This document shows, in pieces, positions 46,648 to 58,599 of a stretch of DNA of 64,000 nt (its first letter is position 1; each line of letters starts with the position of its first letter). The stretch lies in assembly GCA_025200525.1 (NCBI GenBank), contig CM045762.1, positions 120,716,979 through 120,780,978 of the forward strand, written 5' to 3'. The notes under the pieces are model-generated. The model saw only the letters and a list, made by a program, of their open reading frames with translations. It did no database searches and was not told the DNA's origin. This DNA comes from Camellia lanceoleosa (taxonomy: Eukaryota; Streptophyta; Magnoliopsida; Ericales; Theaceae). A program made the translations under genes and the position numbers.

Positions 46648-47684
46648 TTAGAACGACTTTTCACAAGTCTCACTCCACATAAACTTAATTCCCTTCATCG
46701 TCAATCTAGTCAAAGGTGAGACTAATTTAGAGAAATCTTTCACAAATCTACGGTAATGCCCAGACAACCCCAAAAAACTACAAATCTCAAATGCATTCTT
46801 AGGTATTTCCCAATCTTGTACTGCTGCTATTTTGGAAGAATTTGCAATCACTCCTTCCCCGGATACCACATGGCCTAAGAACTTAACTTCTTTCAACCAT
46901 AATTCACACTTCTCGAACTTAGCATTCAATTTGTGGGCTCTAAGAAACTGAAGCACAACTCGCAAGTGTTCCTCCTCAGAAGATGAGTAAATCAAGATGT
47001 CGTCAATGAAGACAACCACAAAATGGTCTAAGAATTCACAAAAGATCCGATTCATCAAATCCATAAATAAGGTCAGTTGGTTAACCTAAAAGGCATCACT
47101 AGGAACTCATAATGGCCATACCGCGTATGGAATGCCATTTTTTGGATATCCTCCTCCCTTACTCTCAATTGGTGATGACATGATCTCATGTCTATCTTAG
47201 AAAAGTAGCAAGACCCCTTCAACTAGTCAAGCAAATCATCTATACAAGGTAGTGAGTACTTGTTCTTAACAGTTACTCAGTTCAACTTCCGGTAGTTAAT
47301 ACAAAGTCGCAAAGCACTATCTTTCTTCTTGGCAAAGAGAGCTGGTGCTCTCCAAGGTGAAGTACTAGGGTGAATAAAAACCTTATCTAACAATTCTTGG
47401 AGTTGAATCTTCAACTCACTCAACTCGGCGAGTGCAAATCTATACGGTGCCATAAAAATCAATGTCGTACCAGGCACTAAATTAATAGAGAACTCAATCT
47501 CACTGTGTGGTGGTAAACTAGTGAGATTCTCGGGAAAGACGTTCGAGTATTCACAAACTACCCTCAGTAACTCAACTAGGACCATATCACTCTCAGCACC
47601 CAAGAATGTGGCAAGGAGGCTAAGTTCGCCTCGACCACGCGAATCACACACTTGTAACAAGGCTTTATCAACTATATCCCCCAA
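46648..47684 (-). pseudogene. Chromovirus reverse transcriptase
   Basis: The first open piece (47684-47277) holds the protease-RT linker and RT start ('LPPHSEIEFSINLVPGTTLI', 'SPWRAPALFAKKKDSALRLC', 'INYRKLN'). Stops interrupt the palm at 47100-47277 ('FSKIDMRS', '[18 protein letters not shown]'). The second piece (47064-46648) has '[13 protein letters not shown]' with an intact catalytic FIDD at 46999-47010, then '[12 protein letters not shown]' and '[20 protein letters not shown]'. The catalytic motif is intact, but the gene as a whole is broken. Confidence 0.9.
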
Positions 47685-47699
47685 GAAATAAAAACAATC

Positions 47700-48075
47700 A
47701 CTACTCGAGGTACATACAGTAACCCTCTAACGGTAACAATCTATAACAACCCAATAGGATGACAACCAATCCATACCTAATATAACATCGAAACTCAACA
47801 TATTAGTCAATACAAATGCAAAAGGAAGTCGGTGACCGGCGACCTCTATCGTACAACCCCGACATCCCTGTTCTAACACAATGTCACCACCAACTAGCAA
47901 CTCTACCCTAAGTGAAGATATTAACTAAGCACTTCTAACCCCAATGCCGATGCAAATTTAGACGAGATAAAATAATGGGATGCACTCGTATCAATCAACA
48001 CATCGGTAATAGAATTACACAACAAGAAGTTACCTCTCACTACTGAAGAGGCTGGCACTAAATCTGCCATGGTAA
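47700..48075 (-). pseudogene. Chromovirus aspartic protease
   Basis: The active-site segment reads 'VLIDTSASHYFISSKFA', with D-T-S-A at 47978-47992 where D-T-G-A/S is usual; Gly to Ser is a damaging change. The remainder is interrupted by several TAG/TAA stops. Confidence 0.75.
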
Positions 48076-48239
48076 CAAAGATATACACACCTCAGAGGCC
48101 TCTACTATAATTGCTACCCCTCGAGCATAAGTCCGACATAATCGACCGAGTGGTAAGGTTCTCGATTGGCCTTCGAGGCCTGTGCTGAAGATGTAGACTG
48201 ATGGCTCTATGTTTGCCTCTGACCAGATGCACCAGATGT

Positions 48240-49345
48240 GCTATCCGACTGAGGGCAAAACCTCCTCACGTGCCTTGACTATCCACACTTATAATAAGTA
48301 GGCGGTTGCCCTCTCCCCTGACTTTGGCTCTGAGAACGAGCCGCAGATTGTTGCCCTCCTCCTTTCTGTGGGCAAACTATGGATTTGTGACCTAACTGGC
48401 CACACTTGAAACAAGTGATCCCTCCCTGACCACTTCTCCCTGACCCAAAATTTGGTATAGTAAAAGTGGACTTGAACTGAGCTCCCTGAGACTGCTGTGG
48501 GATGGAACCCATCAACCTCTCACTGTCCCGAGTCTCCCCCTGAACCTACTGACTCCTATGCCTAGAGCCCCTCATTCGTTCCTCCTCTATTTGAACCACA
48601 ATCTCAAGATGAGCCGTCGCCTCCATAAGGCGTCCGTAGTTCCTATTCATAGACCCAACCACTTTGAAAAGAAGCCTGGTCCTCAACCTCTTCTCAAACT
48701 CAATATAACAGCGTTCCTCCGTTGCCTTAAGTTTCGGTGCAAATCTAGAGAGGCTAGTAAAAGCTACCTTAAACTTGGCCACCGGTGTGTTAAGCTGCTT
48801 GAGTTTCAAAAACTGCTCTATCAACTTCTTCCTAGCTGTGGAAGGCAAAAACTTTTCCTAGAAGGCGTTGACATAGGCCTCCCAAGTCTTTCCAATGCAC
48901 CTACGCACATACTTCTACCATTAACCCACATCTCCCTTCAATTAGAAAAATGCGAAGGTCATTCTCAACCCATCATCCTCAATACCAAGTATCTCAAACG
49001 TCTTCACCATCGACTCGAGCCATTCATCCGCTTTGAAAGGCTCTTTTGGATCTCCCAAAAACTCATCCGGATTCGACCGGAAGAACTCTCTCTTTAAGAA
49101 CGACGGCCCTGTCTCATTAACATGGGCCTGGACTTGATTCACTGCTGTGAGAATGTCCATGGATTCCCGCAAAGCTCCCGCCATTTCATGGACCAAAGTG
49201 CCCATGGCTTGCTGACCAATTGGTTCGGCCACATTGACCTGACCAACTCCTTCCTCTTATGCCAGAATTTCATCCGGTAATGGCACCTCATGCCATCTAG
49301 GCCTGCCTCACCTACCACCACCACGTCCACGTCCTGACGTTCTAA
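48240..49345 (-). pseudogene. Chromovirus gag
   Basis: Three open pieces in order: 49232-48942 with 'EFFRSNPDEFLGDPKEPFKA', 'DEWLESMVKTFEILGIEDD' (capsid N-part); 48848-48546 with 'KKLIEQFLKLKQLNTPVAKF' and 'FTSLSRFAPKLKATEERCY' (retrotransposon gag core); and 48515-48279 with a CCHC knuckle 'CFKCGQLGHKSIVC' at 48372-48413. A second knuckle begins at 48285 ('YYKCG') and is cut by a stop. An RG-rich start ('TSGRGRGGGR') lies near 49340. Confidence 0.88.
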
Positions 49346-49691
49346 TGAAAGTAACACGAGAGATTAGCACATTTACAAATGTGCCGAAGGTAACTCACTC
49401 GCGTCCTAATGTGGTGGACAACAGATAATTCACTCTACATAAACACATAATCACATAAACACATACAAACTTCATTTCTAGATAATGATTGTCCCGCGAC
49501 GCTGCTAAAGTTCCAAGACTTCTAGAAACCCATACACCCAATCAATATCTTAAAAATTAAATTTCATACCCACTTAGTCACATAAGCATGTTATCACATA
49601 GCTTACTAGGTTTACTTCTAATGTTAACTAGCAAGAGAACCTATTATGGTAATAACCACATCCCACGATCCCAATGTATTCAAACCCGATA
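49346..49691 (-). other. Chromovirus leader between PBS and gag
   Basis: Contains 'cataatcacataaacacata', also present in the leader at 2275-2300. No ORF. Confidence 0.65.
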
Positions 49692-49703
49692 GCTTTGATA
49701 CCA
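49692..49703 (-). other. Chromovirus primer-binding site
   Basis: Minus strand TGGTATCAAAGC, a one-base variant of the initiator tRNA-Met PBS, three bases from the 5' LTR. Confidence 0.85.
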
Positions 49704-49706
49704 AGT

Positions 49707-51740
49707 TGTAACGTCCCAAACTAATTACAATAAAACCATCAAAATAATAATAAATAACAATACCATTCTGAATACAATTTCCTTTTCATTTCATATAATC
49801 AGAGCGTACAAACAATGTCACATGTAGTTATACATTCATAGGTCCTAACCCTAAATCTATTACATGTGCCATAAGTTGAAGATGTGAAATAAAGGTTAAA
49901 CAAATAATAAATGCCCCTAAAGGCTTACATCTTTTCAAGACAACGTTTGGCTACAGCAAAAAATGGATTTAAATCCAATACAGTTAAAGCCCTTGGCTTG
50001 TACAAAATAAATACAACAATACACAAAAAGAACCCTTCAGCTCCAAGTCCTCCTAAGCTATTGCCTTGGTGGAGGCATATCATCAACACCTGAAAATGGT
50101 TTTCCCACATAGGGTGAGCCAAAGCCCAGTAGAGATACTACAACACAGTTTATGAATCTTAACAAAGACATAAGGTGAATGCATATGCAATGCTCGTGCC
50201 GGAAATATTTTATATCTTTTTCCGAAACCATGCAATACCAAGTTTATGACACAATTTATAAAACCATTTCCTTTACAATAGAAAATAGGGTGGTGAGTAC
50301 AACACTGTGAGTCTCTAGGTACGTATCTGCAAGTAGATTATACAAGTACTACGAATTTGTCATTTTTACCAGTATTAATCGGAAAGCTTGACAGCTATCC
50401 ACGTGGGTTTCTGGTCTTTCACCAAAGACACACAAGCCAACTTAATATCATAATCACACCCTCTAACCAGATTCACCAACTATTCACCATTTTTTCTCAA
50501 AATAATATACATTTTTAATGTGTTAAAGATGCAACAATGTTCAATGCAAATAGATGCGAAATTAGTTCCAATTCACCTAATTCTCATGTAATTTGTACAA
50601 CAATCATAGCTATCCTCCACCGATAGCCCAAAACAGATATCTTTAAACAGATAAATAATTTCCATAAAGATAAACTTTCCAAAAATCTCAAGATGAGAGA
50701 GATAATACATATCCAACTCTGCCATCCTCATCAACATCAATCCAATTCCACATTTCCAACATCAATTTCATTTATCATTACAAAATCAACATTTGATATT
50801 CTTAGGGTAAAATCCCCTTTCCTTTATAAATCAATTTCAAAGATAAAAATCCATCATTTCATTATAACTCAACAATAGATACATTTCCTCGATCATTTCC
50901 AACAACCCATTTGAAAACCCCTCTTTTTGATTTCAAGTCAAAACCATAGATTGTTCAAAAATCCCCCTTTTCACAATGTTGTTTTATAAAAACAAATAGC
51001 TAAGTTAAAAATCATAAGAAAGTGCGGAGAAATCCCTACCTCAAGCTTAAAAGACGAGAGAGAGAGTGAAGGAACCTCAAAGACGCCAAAAATCAACTTT
51101 GTTCCGATTAAGAGGAAGCTCTCGGTGTGCTCTACCTTTTTATCAAAGGGACTAGGGTGGAGAAACCAATTGATCTAGGTGTATTTGTAGAGAAAATGTG
51201 AGTTTTAGAGAGAGAAGCTCTAGATCTAGGATTTTTAGAATGTTTAGAGAGAGAGAAATGAAAAAGTGACTCAAAAAGTGATTTTTATGAACTGATATAC
51301 GCGTGGACCGTTCGAGCGCAAGAAGTGTCACTTGAGAGACTAGACATAATAAGTGGGATTACTCGAGTGCACAAAGTGACCGCTCGAGCAAAGAATACCA
51401 ACTTTCAGAAGTTTTACAGACAAAGGACCATTGCTCGAGCGCAAGAAAGACCGCTCAAGCAAAGAATGCCATCTCCCAGTATCTCTGCAGACTTGCAAAA
51501 GTACTGAAAATTCACAAAGACCATTTGAGCGTAGGAATCACTGCTCGAGCAAAGAGGCAAAATTCTAGGCAACAACAATTTCGAAAAAGAAGCTACTAAC
51601 CTATTCCAAACGCAACTAAGACACTCCTATAACCAAACTCAATGATAAATAAGAAGAAACAAGACATGAACAACCATATAAAACAATGGAACCTAGATAC
51701 AAAACATCAATGCAGTCGGGTCTAAACCAAAATTGCTATA
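49707..51740 (-). mobile_element. Chromovirus 5' LTR
   Basis: Length is 2034 bp; plus-strand ends TGTAACGTCCC and ATTGCTATA. It aligns along its whole length with 42477-44462, differing by scattered substitutions and an extra palindrome pair at 51311-51336. Confidence 0.9.
51311..51549 (-). repeat. Paired CTCGAG-type palindromes
   Basis: Pairs at 51311/51331 (20 bp), 51362/51383 (21 bp), 51434/51454 (20 bp) and 51524/51544 (20 bp). Some hexamers are one-base variants. Confidence 0.88.
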
Positions 51741-51745
51741 TGATT

Positions 51746-52936
51746 TAAGAAATGTTTGGAAATAATAAGTTATGGATGATGATAATAGTTGTGGATTTTG
51801 GTAATATGTTTACGTATTATTTAATTAATGTTTTAGCTATCGTTGAGAGAATTATATTGCAATTTATTGTTTAAACAATTATCATAGTTGCACTTCATGC
51901 ATAGCATTGCATTTGCACGATTTTGGACTAGTGTCAAGTCTTTAATGAGGTGCAAGGATTTCAGAGAAAAAAAAAATTCAAAATTAATGTCTATTTTAGG
52001 TGCCCATCGCCCTACCTTATAAAGCCAGCAAATGTGAGAGAATTGTTGGAATAATTGTTGTGTGTCCAATTATCACAGGCTTAATGTTAGATAATGTGGG
52101 GGATATTGTTGAATATATGTTGGGTGTCCAATTTTCCCTCCGTGTTTGATGCCGGTAAATGTGGAATTGTTTTCAAAAGATGTCGATAAATGTATGGTTT
52201 TGGAAATGTGAAGGGTGCCCAATTGCCCTGTCTCAGGGTTGATGCCAGACGAATGTGGGAAATGATATTTTTCAGGTGCCCAGTTGCCCTTTGTGCCCAA
52301 TGGCCAATAAATGTGGGAGTATATCGAAATATATTTTATGAATTTTGTTACAAAATGATTTCAAAGGTTTAACAAAGGTACAGGTAATTGAGTCAACATT
52401 GTTTACTTTTTTCAAAAAAGGAAGTCACATATTGGTTTTGTGCAAATCATGTGCATTACATGGGCCTGATCATAAGAAATATAGATATTTAAATTGTTAA
52501 GATCATTTCTATTAAGTGGCAATGCTCACTTCCTATTGCACTGGATATTCAAATTTCCAGGTTGTGCCAATGATGTGTTTCCATGCAATGATGAGTCATG
52601 AAGACTTTGTTAGGGCATGGGAGCTCCTCTTGATGATTACTTGTTAATAGCTACCGAGCTTACTTGTTCAAGATATGATTATGATTTGTTGTAATCAAGG
52701 CCCTAGCCTTGAAAGGTGTAAGCCCTTAAGGCACTTTTGTCGTATTTCTCTCGCTTTTGATATGTACTTTTATGCAATCCAATGATACAAGTTATAAAGG
52801 AAATTATGAGAAGGAAATATATTTTATCTTATAAGATTGTTGACTTTATTTTCTTTATCACATTTATGTTATAAAAATTGGATGATTAAAATGGCTTGGT
52901 AATTATAAAATGGGTTATAAATATCGAGACATTACA
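51746..52936 (+). mobile_element. Interrupted plus-strand LTR, right part
   Basis: It resumes the LTR cut at 42476 and ends at about 'cgagacattaca' (52936). It has the tandem repeat at 51990-52320 and a 'aatgctcacttcc' block in the place where related LTRs have 'gctcaccc'. No internal region follows, so the whole is probably a solo LTR; target duplications were not found. Confidence 0.6.
51990..52320 (+). repeat. Degenerate tandem repeat in LTR, about five units
   Basis: Units of about 60-65 bp contain 'gggtgcccaattgccct' followed by 'gatgccggtaaatgtggga' variants. The second motif is the inverted counterpart of 'ccacatttgccggc' at 3245-3265. Confidence 0.8.
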
Positions 52937-53015
52937 CAATTAGTCCATAAGATATTCTTGTATTTCAGTAAGTCATTTGTCTATCATCTCTCATTTATCT
53001 TCTCCTTGTGTTCTT

Positions 53016-53054
<39 letters not shown>

Positions 53055-54270
53055 TGTCAAACTAGTGTGATTTCGCACAATTAATATTCATTGTCATAGT
53101 GAAATTTCACTAACAGTAAGTAAATTTTTTGAAATTTCACTGTGTGAAATTTTTGATGTTTTTAAACAAATTTTTACTTTGCCAGAAACCTTGTCAAAGA
53201 TTCACTAAAAAAATACCACCAACTGGTGGAGGCTACAAGAAAATTGTTCTCAACAGCCAAATGTAGCCCCCTAGAGGTTATCAGTAACAACCAAAGATGG
53301 TAATGGATGATACACTTAGCAACATTTGGTCTGTTGAAATGAAAGTGAAATATAGTGGAATGGTTATTCTCAATCTTCTTATAAAATAACATTCTCTCAT
53401 GATAGTTTATGATGATTTTATTTATACTATATTTTTCATTGAATGAGAATGGATATTCTAATAACATAATAATTTTTCTTTTCTTTTCATTCCTTTAAAC
53501 AAAGCACAACATTAAAATTTATAAATCCAAAATTGGAAGAGTTTTGAGGGGATTTTTTTTTTTTTTTTTTTTGTGTTAAGATTTCTGAACCAAAACTCTA
53601 GTGGTGAAAGGCCCATTAGAATCTTAGGAAGCTAGATAAGTAAAGTTACCAGGAGAATAGTGGATTTACTCAAGTAGAAGCTTTGGGATGAGTAAATGCA
53701 GGTTTGGTTGAAATCAAATCTCTATATAATAACTCATCATGAGTTTAGGTTTTATATGGTCATATTGTGAAACTTAAATAACTCATCATATTTTCTCTCT
53801 TTTCTTATCTCTCTCTTTATTTATTATCATACAATCTCTTTGTATGTTTGTATGTTTTTATATTTCATTCACTATTTGACATATTCAAATCATCACTGGA
53901 GTTATTTTGTGATTAGATTTCAACTTTTAGTTAATAATTAAATATTTTTTTTATTCTAATACTTAATTCACATTACTTAGTTGGCCTTCTAACATCTTAT
54001 ATCTCAATGGTATGCGTCAAAGATCATCATTATTATTATTATTTATAAATAAAAAAAAACAAATTATACCAATATTTGTTATAGTATATTTTGTGTGAAT
54101 TTAATTCGTATAATTCTAATTGTAACAATTTTTTTTTATTCAAATTTAAAATTTTTGTCCATTCAATCAAATCAATAATGGCAGTTGAGATTTATTTATT
54201 TATTTATTTTAAATGTCCGCTGTGTCATTCATGTGATCACTATAGAAAGTTTTTTTTTTTTTTTTGGGTT
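52937..54270. other. AT-rich intergenic DNA
   Basis: (CT)n then (TA)n microsatellite at 53015-53055, a poly-T run at 53556-53572 and another at 54250-54265. No gene is recognised. Confidence 0.55.
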
Positions 54271-54395
54271 GGGGGCAAACTTCACTTTACTCCTTGTAGT
54301 TTAGGCCGCGTGCGGTTTACTTCCCTGATATTTGGAAATCATCGCATAATCCCCATGTGGTTACTGGATTGAAATACATAGTTAGAACCATTAAT
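54271..54395 (+). repeat. Left terminal inverted repeat
   Basis: Pairs with 56435-56559. Divergence is moderate, with a few indels. Confidence 0.8.
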
Positions 54396-55214
54396 GACAG
54401 AAGTAAAAAGACTATTTTGCCCTTATATACATAACCCTTGTTTACAATTTCTCATTAAACAGTCATGCATTTAAGAAGAGCAAGGGATGTGTTAAGAGAA
54501 CTCAGGGTCTCGACATGTGAAATTAGGGTTTCGGTTTAACAAATTATCATTAACTTCCTAATCATTTATTCAATTCCTAACTTTTCAACCTAATTTAGAT
54601 TTTATTATTGAAAAATCTAGAAACCCCCTAGATATTGATTTGTGATTATGTATCAAGTTTAAGCAGTAAATATCAATCCCAATCAAACAATTAAGACAAA
54701 TCGACACAATGATTTTACGTGGAAAAACCACAATTGGAGCGCCTCCAATTGTGATTAAAAAATCACGGGCAAAAGCCACAAAACAATCCACTAAAAAGAC
54801 ATAAAGGAATTACACAGGTATACTCTCAATTACCTAACGAATCCATGCCCAAATTGAACCAACCCCTATGTCCCTCTTCCAGCCTCGTCTTCACCTCAGA
54901 ATTGTCTTGCCCAACGTTGAATCCACAACGCCGATGTCGAATCACGACGATGAGCCACTCTAGAATCCACCAAAGCTTCAGGCTCAAATTCTCCAGAATC
55001 CACCAAAGAACAACTCTCTCTTTTGTGTAGAATAAACAAACAATCCTTTGATGTATGCTTCTTAAACCATGAGTTAAATACTCAATCAAACATCAAAGAA
55101 AACTAGCAAAATAGCCCCAGATATAAACCCTAATATCCAAGAAGAAGATCTGGAGTCATAATACTAAAATCTGACTAAAATGCGTATTTATAGAAAACTG
55201 AATCGCGATGCTCG

Positions 55215-55375
55215 CTCGAGCGAGGAACCAAAAACGCGTGTTTTCCTCAAGTGTCATCGCTCGAGCCAAGCTTCCTTCGCTCAAGCATAGAATCTTCCTT
55301 CTCAAGTTTTATGTAGATAGCGGTAGCTTCTGAGACCAAGGTTTCTTCGCTCGAGCCAAGACTTCTTCGCTCGAG
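55215..55375. repeat. CTCGAG palindrome cluster inside DNA element
   Basis: CTCGAG at 55215; pairs 55260/55280 and 55350/55370, both 20 bp apart. The surrounding 54600-55600 may itself be an inserted LTR fragment; it contains 'ttttacgtggaaaaacc', a phrase common in plant retroelements. Confidence 0.8.
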
Positions 55376-55866
55376 CAAGCAAGGCAGACAAGCAACTTCG
55401 AATGCATTTTTGCATTTTGCTTCGGGACGCTGCCCCTCAACCCTGCCGTGGCAATCTTCAAAGAATTAATCATCACAAACTTCTCTGTAAGGCACAATTC
55501 GGGTTAGATTCGCATCTAAAAACTCATAGCCTCACTAAAATAAAAGTGCGAAAACAAGTACAACTAAAAAGAGTTTTGTCAAACGGGATTGCCAAGAATA
55601 AAAACCTAACAATTATATTTTTATAACAAAATATATATATGTATATATATTATACAAACATATATACATTCATATAGATATACATCATTATATATTTATA
55701 TATTATATATTGTAGATATATTGGAATCATAAAATTATTTTGGATTCATCAACATCATGTTTCTAGAATCATATTGCAAATGAGAGATGGATGATAATTT
55801 GTGGGAGATGGATGATAATTTCTGAAATCACATTTCTTGAATCAAAATTATTCATCAACATCATGG

Positions 55867-56277
55867 TCATGGCTCCTTCTTCTTCTTCTTCAACTTCAAG
55901 TCCTCTGGTAAAATCGCCATCACCACCGTCCCATCAAGCAATCCCTCATTCTTCTTCGTCTCCGAAACCTTCTGCATCGAAAAACTCAAATCCAAATTTC
56001 TCTCTTTCGGAGTGCAAAACAAGAAGAAGTAATGCAATTCACCGAGTTTAACAGCCGCCAAGTCCTTGGACAACGACCACTGGATCTCATCGGTGACACA
56101 TGCAAGGACAGCGATAATGTTATCACCTTGACAGAGACAAAGAATCGATAAATTGCCGCAAATGGGCTCGACGCTGTACTTTTTGTCGATCAAATGGAGG
56201 ATCGCGCCAAAAACGGTGATAGTGAATTCTTTGATTGTCAGAGGAGGAATGGAATGGTAAGAAGGATGGTTGGGCAA
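55867..56277 (-). pseudogene. ERD7/senescence-domain protein fragment (captured)
   Basis: The 136-codon frame matches the N-terminal part of plant ERD7-type (senescence/dehydration-associated) proteins: 'AILHLIDKKYSVE' (residues 25-37), 'LCQGDNIIAVLACVTDEIQW' (48-67), 'AVKLGELHYFF' (75-85), then 'MQKVSETKKNEGLLDGTV' (101-118) and 'PEDLKLKKKKKEP' (124-136). Relatives have a longer stretch between the second and third groups, so an internal part is missing. The frame has no ATG; it opens with TTG after a stop. It ends in the middle of the family's domain arrangement. Such proteins bind lipids or membranes in stress and senescence. Here the piece lies inside a long-inverted-repeat element, so it is a captured fragment rather than a gene. 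Confidence 0.7.
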
Positions 56278-56434
56278 AGGTTTACAATTTGGATATTGAT
56301 GATGAAGATAAGGGTAGACTTTGGAAATTGATTATGAAGATGAAGGCATTTTAGTCACTTAATTTGGAGGGAAAACTATCTTTCTATGACCATTTGCACA
56401 TTAAGGCGTGTCATGCACGGACTATTATGTTAGA

Positions 56435-56559
56435 TGGAAATGCTAACTGTACACTTCAATCTAGTAACCACAGGGCAGTTATGTGGTGATTTTCAAACGT
56501 CATGAGGGTAAACTGCACACGGCCTAAACCACAGAGAGGTAAAGTGAAGTTTGCCCCCC
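56435..56559 (-). repeat. Right terminal inverted repeat
   Basis: Inverted counterpart of 54271-54395; ends in CCCCCC followed by a T-run. Confidence 0.8.
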
Positions 56560-57147
56560 TTTTTTTTTAGATGGTAACAAGAAGAAAACAAAGAAACATC
56601 AATGAGGCACATTAGAGAGAACCAAAGGCAAAATAGAATCCAACATGTCTTTCATCCACACCACTATAGAAGGAATTTTAAGCATTACAATCTTATTATA
56701 CCTCTAACCTATAATAGTTTCTAAATGGATTCAAAAATATTATTAGATATCTTCATCTGATAATTTTTTTAAATACCATTACAATCTGTTAGCAAAAATT
56801 TGGTAAATGTTAATCAGTAGACAAAACTTAACTTTTACAAAAATACAAAAGATCATACTATGCCTTAAACCGATTAAAGACTTCTTTGAAGGACAATATA
56901 TGAAGAAGAATATGAGAAAAAGTAACTGATATTGTATTGATCAAAATTAATTGTCACTTCCACAAGTTACATGAACTTAAACAAGAACAAAAACTAGAAA
57001 AATACACTGATCGATGGAGAATTGGTAACAAACTATAGTTGAGTTACTCCTAATATGCTAAGTAACTACTCCTAGAATTCACATTATATGAGTTATGTTG
57101 TCTTTTTTTCTTTATATCTCTCTTGGCCTATTTATAGGCTCATCCAC

Positions 57148-57185
<38 letters not shown>

Positions 57186-57621
57186 TAATCTAAAACCATG
57201 ATTTCCTCAACATCATCCATATTCCAAGTTTGACTACCCACTTGATTCCTTCATATTCTGCACAAAACTAGTAACCATAATAATGATAAGAATGGGAGGA
57301 AATATCATTTTGCCCCTCAAACTTTTATACATTCTTCAATTTGACCCCAAACTTTGTATAATTTCAATTGGCCCCCAAACTTTTTAAATTTGGATTAATT
57401 TGGGCCATGTCGTCTCATTCCGTCTACAATTGAATGGAAAGTGATGCGTTGTTCCCCTAAACTATTGTTCAGAGGAAAAGTGAAGTCTTTCCCCCATATC
57501 CAAGCTTATCCCTTTAGCTATTTAACACATAAAAGCCCCAAACAAAAATAGTGCTTCATTTTTTGAAGAGAAAATGAGGAATAAAGGGTCAAGAAATTAG
57601 GGAAGATAGAGCTCAAGTGAC
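56560..57621. other. Intergenic DNA upstream of the GRF ORF
   Basis: (GA)n microsatellite at 57149-57182. The segment 57305-57420 has repeated 'ccccaaacttt' phrases typical of transposon ends. No gene is seen. Confidence 0.5.
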
Positions 57622-57879
57622 ATGGAAGACGTGATGTGCATCTCTTGTGGAAGACAAATGGTGATACAAATATCATGGACTGATGCAAATCCTGGTAAGA
57701 GGTTCCTCAGTTGTTCCAATAGTGGTTGCAATCACTTCACCTGGGTAGACCCATATATGTGCTCAAGGGCAGTGCAGATCATTCCTGGGTTGTTGAAGAA
57801 GGTCAATAAGCTAAAAGCAAGACTACAGACAAGGAATGGAAGAGAGAGAGAGAAACAGAGAGAGATGGGGGGGCGCTAG
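57622..57879 (+). CDS. Small GRF-type zinc-finger protein
   Basis: An 85-residue ORF with a true ATG. Residues 6-44 form a GRF zinc finger: Cys6 and Cys9, 'SWTDANPGKRFLSC' (18-31, the GKRF being the name-giving G-R-F variant), Cys36, and 'FTWVDP' (39-44). The tail 'IPGLLKKVNKLKARLQ' is basic and may form a short coiled coil. GRF fingers bind nucleic acid in some proteins; many small plant GRF ORFs have no known role and several lie in transposons. No partner domain is attached. Exon-like sequence on the opposite strand lies 0.7 kb downstream. Whether this is a gene or a transposon ORF is open. Confidence 0.6.
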   Translation: MEDVMCISCGRQMVIQISWTDANPGKRFLSCSNSGCNHFTWVDPYMCSRAVQIIPGLLKKVNKLKARLQTRNGREREKQREMGGR

Positions 57880-58599
57880 ATATGCTTGGCTATCTCATGG
57901 TGCATCATTGTATCAATGTGGTTTCTAATGTAATGTAAAAATGACTTTAATGAGGGGAAATATTATGAATGAAATGTAATGGGAAAGTTTTTTGAATGAA
58001 ATTTTTATATTTTGTGTAAAGATTTTATTCTTACAAAAACAGAGCATCACACCATTTGTGTTCACCCTTAAAAAAATAGAGCATTACCATTTAATTAATA
58101 AATAAATAAAATAGGGTCACCATGTACTGAAAAAACAAAATACAAATTGGTGGCCCTTCAAATGGCATCATCCATCAAATGGCATCCATCCAAAAAATAG
58201 ACCATCACCATTGAATCAAAAACAACATCACCATTGAATCAAAAACCAAAGCATCACCTTTGTTAGCAAAAAACAAAGTAACTAATCATTCATTACATGA
58301 CTAAAAAGTATAGGGCAACCACCATTCATAAAACCAACATTGCTAACTTGTCATTCATATCTTCAAAACACACAATTGTTTGTGCATTTTAAACACAACC
58401 ATTACATAATTAAGAAGTTAAGGGAAACCATTCCAAACAAAAAACAGTAGATGTACAAAAAGCCCCAATGTTGTAGTATATGTTTACTATTGTTTGCTAG
58501 ACATATCCATAAACAAGAAACACAAAATAGCTACACATTAACATTATTTGGCAAGTGACTGATTACTATCCAAAAACAAAAAACACTCCTTTAATTGGC
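57880..58599. other. Non-coding DNA after the GRF ORF
   Basis: AT-rich, with direct repeats of 'aaaacaacatcaccattgaa' near 58205-58245. It may hold the 3' ends of two facing transcripts. No gene is seen. Confidence 0.45.

Larger units (their letters stand above)
42477..51740 (-). mobile_element. Ty3/gypsy chromovirus (Tekay/Del-like), full length but defective
   Basis: Two LTRs (3' LTR 42477-44462; 5' LTR 49707-51740) bound a 5.2 kb internal region with PBS, gag, protease, RT, RNase H, integrase and chromodomain on the minus strand. TGATT flanks it at 42472-42476 and 51741-51745 as a target duplication. It sits inside a plus-strand LTR. Coding frames carry many stops and shifts; the LTR copies differ by numerous substitutions and small indels, so insertion is not recent. 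Confidence 0.93.
54271..56559. mobile_element. DNA element with ~125-bp terminal inverted repeats and captured gene fragment
   Basis: The left end 'gggggcaaacttcacttta' matches the inverted right end 'ggggggcaaacttcacttta' and the similarity continues for about 125 bp ('gtagtttaggccgcgtgcgg' against 'gtggtttaggccgtgtgcag'). It encloses an ERD7-like fragment and a stretch with CTCGAG motifs, but no transposase. Long inverted repeats with a host-gene piece suggest a Pack-MULE-like non-autonomous element (inference). Flanks are poly-T, so a target duplication cannot be judged. Confidence 0.75.

Noticed and set aside
46534..49097. Plus-strand ORFs at 46.5-49.1 kb
   Set aside because: They are shadows on the opposite strand of chromovirus pol and gag.
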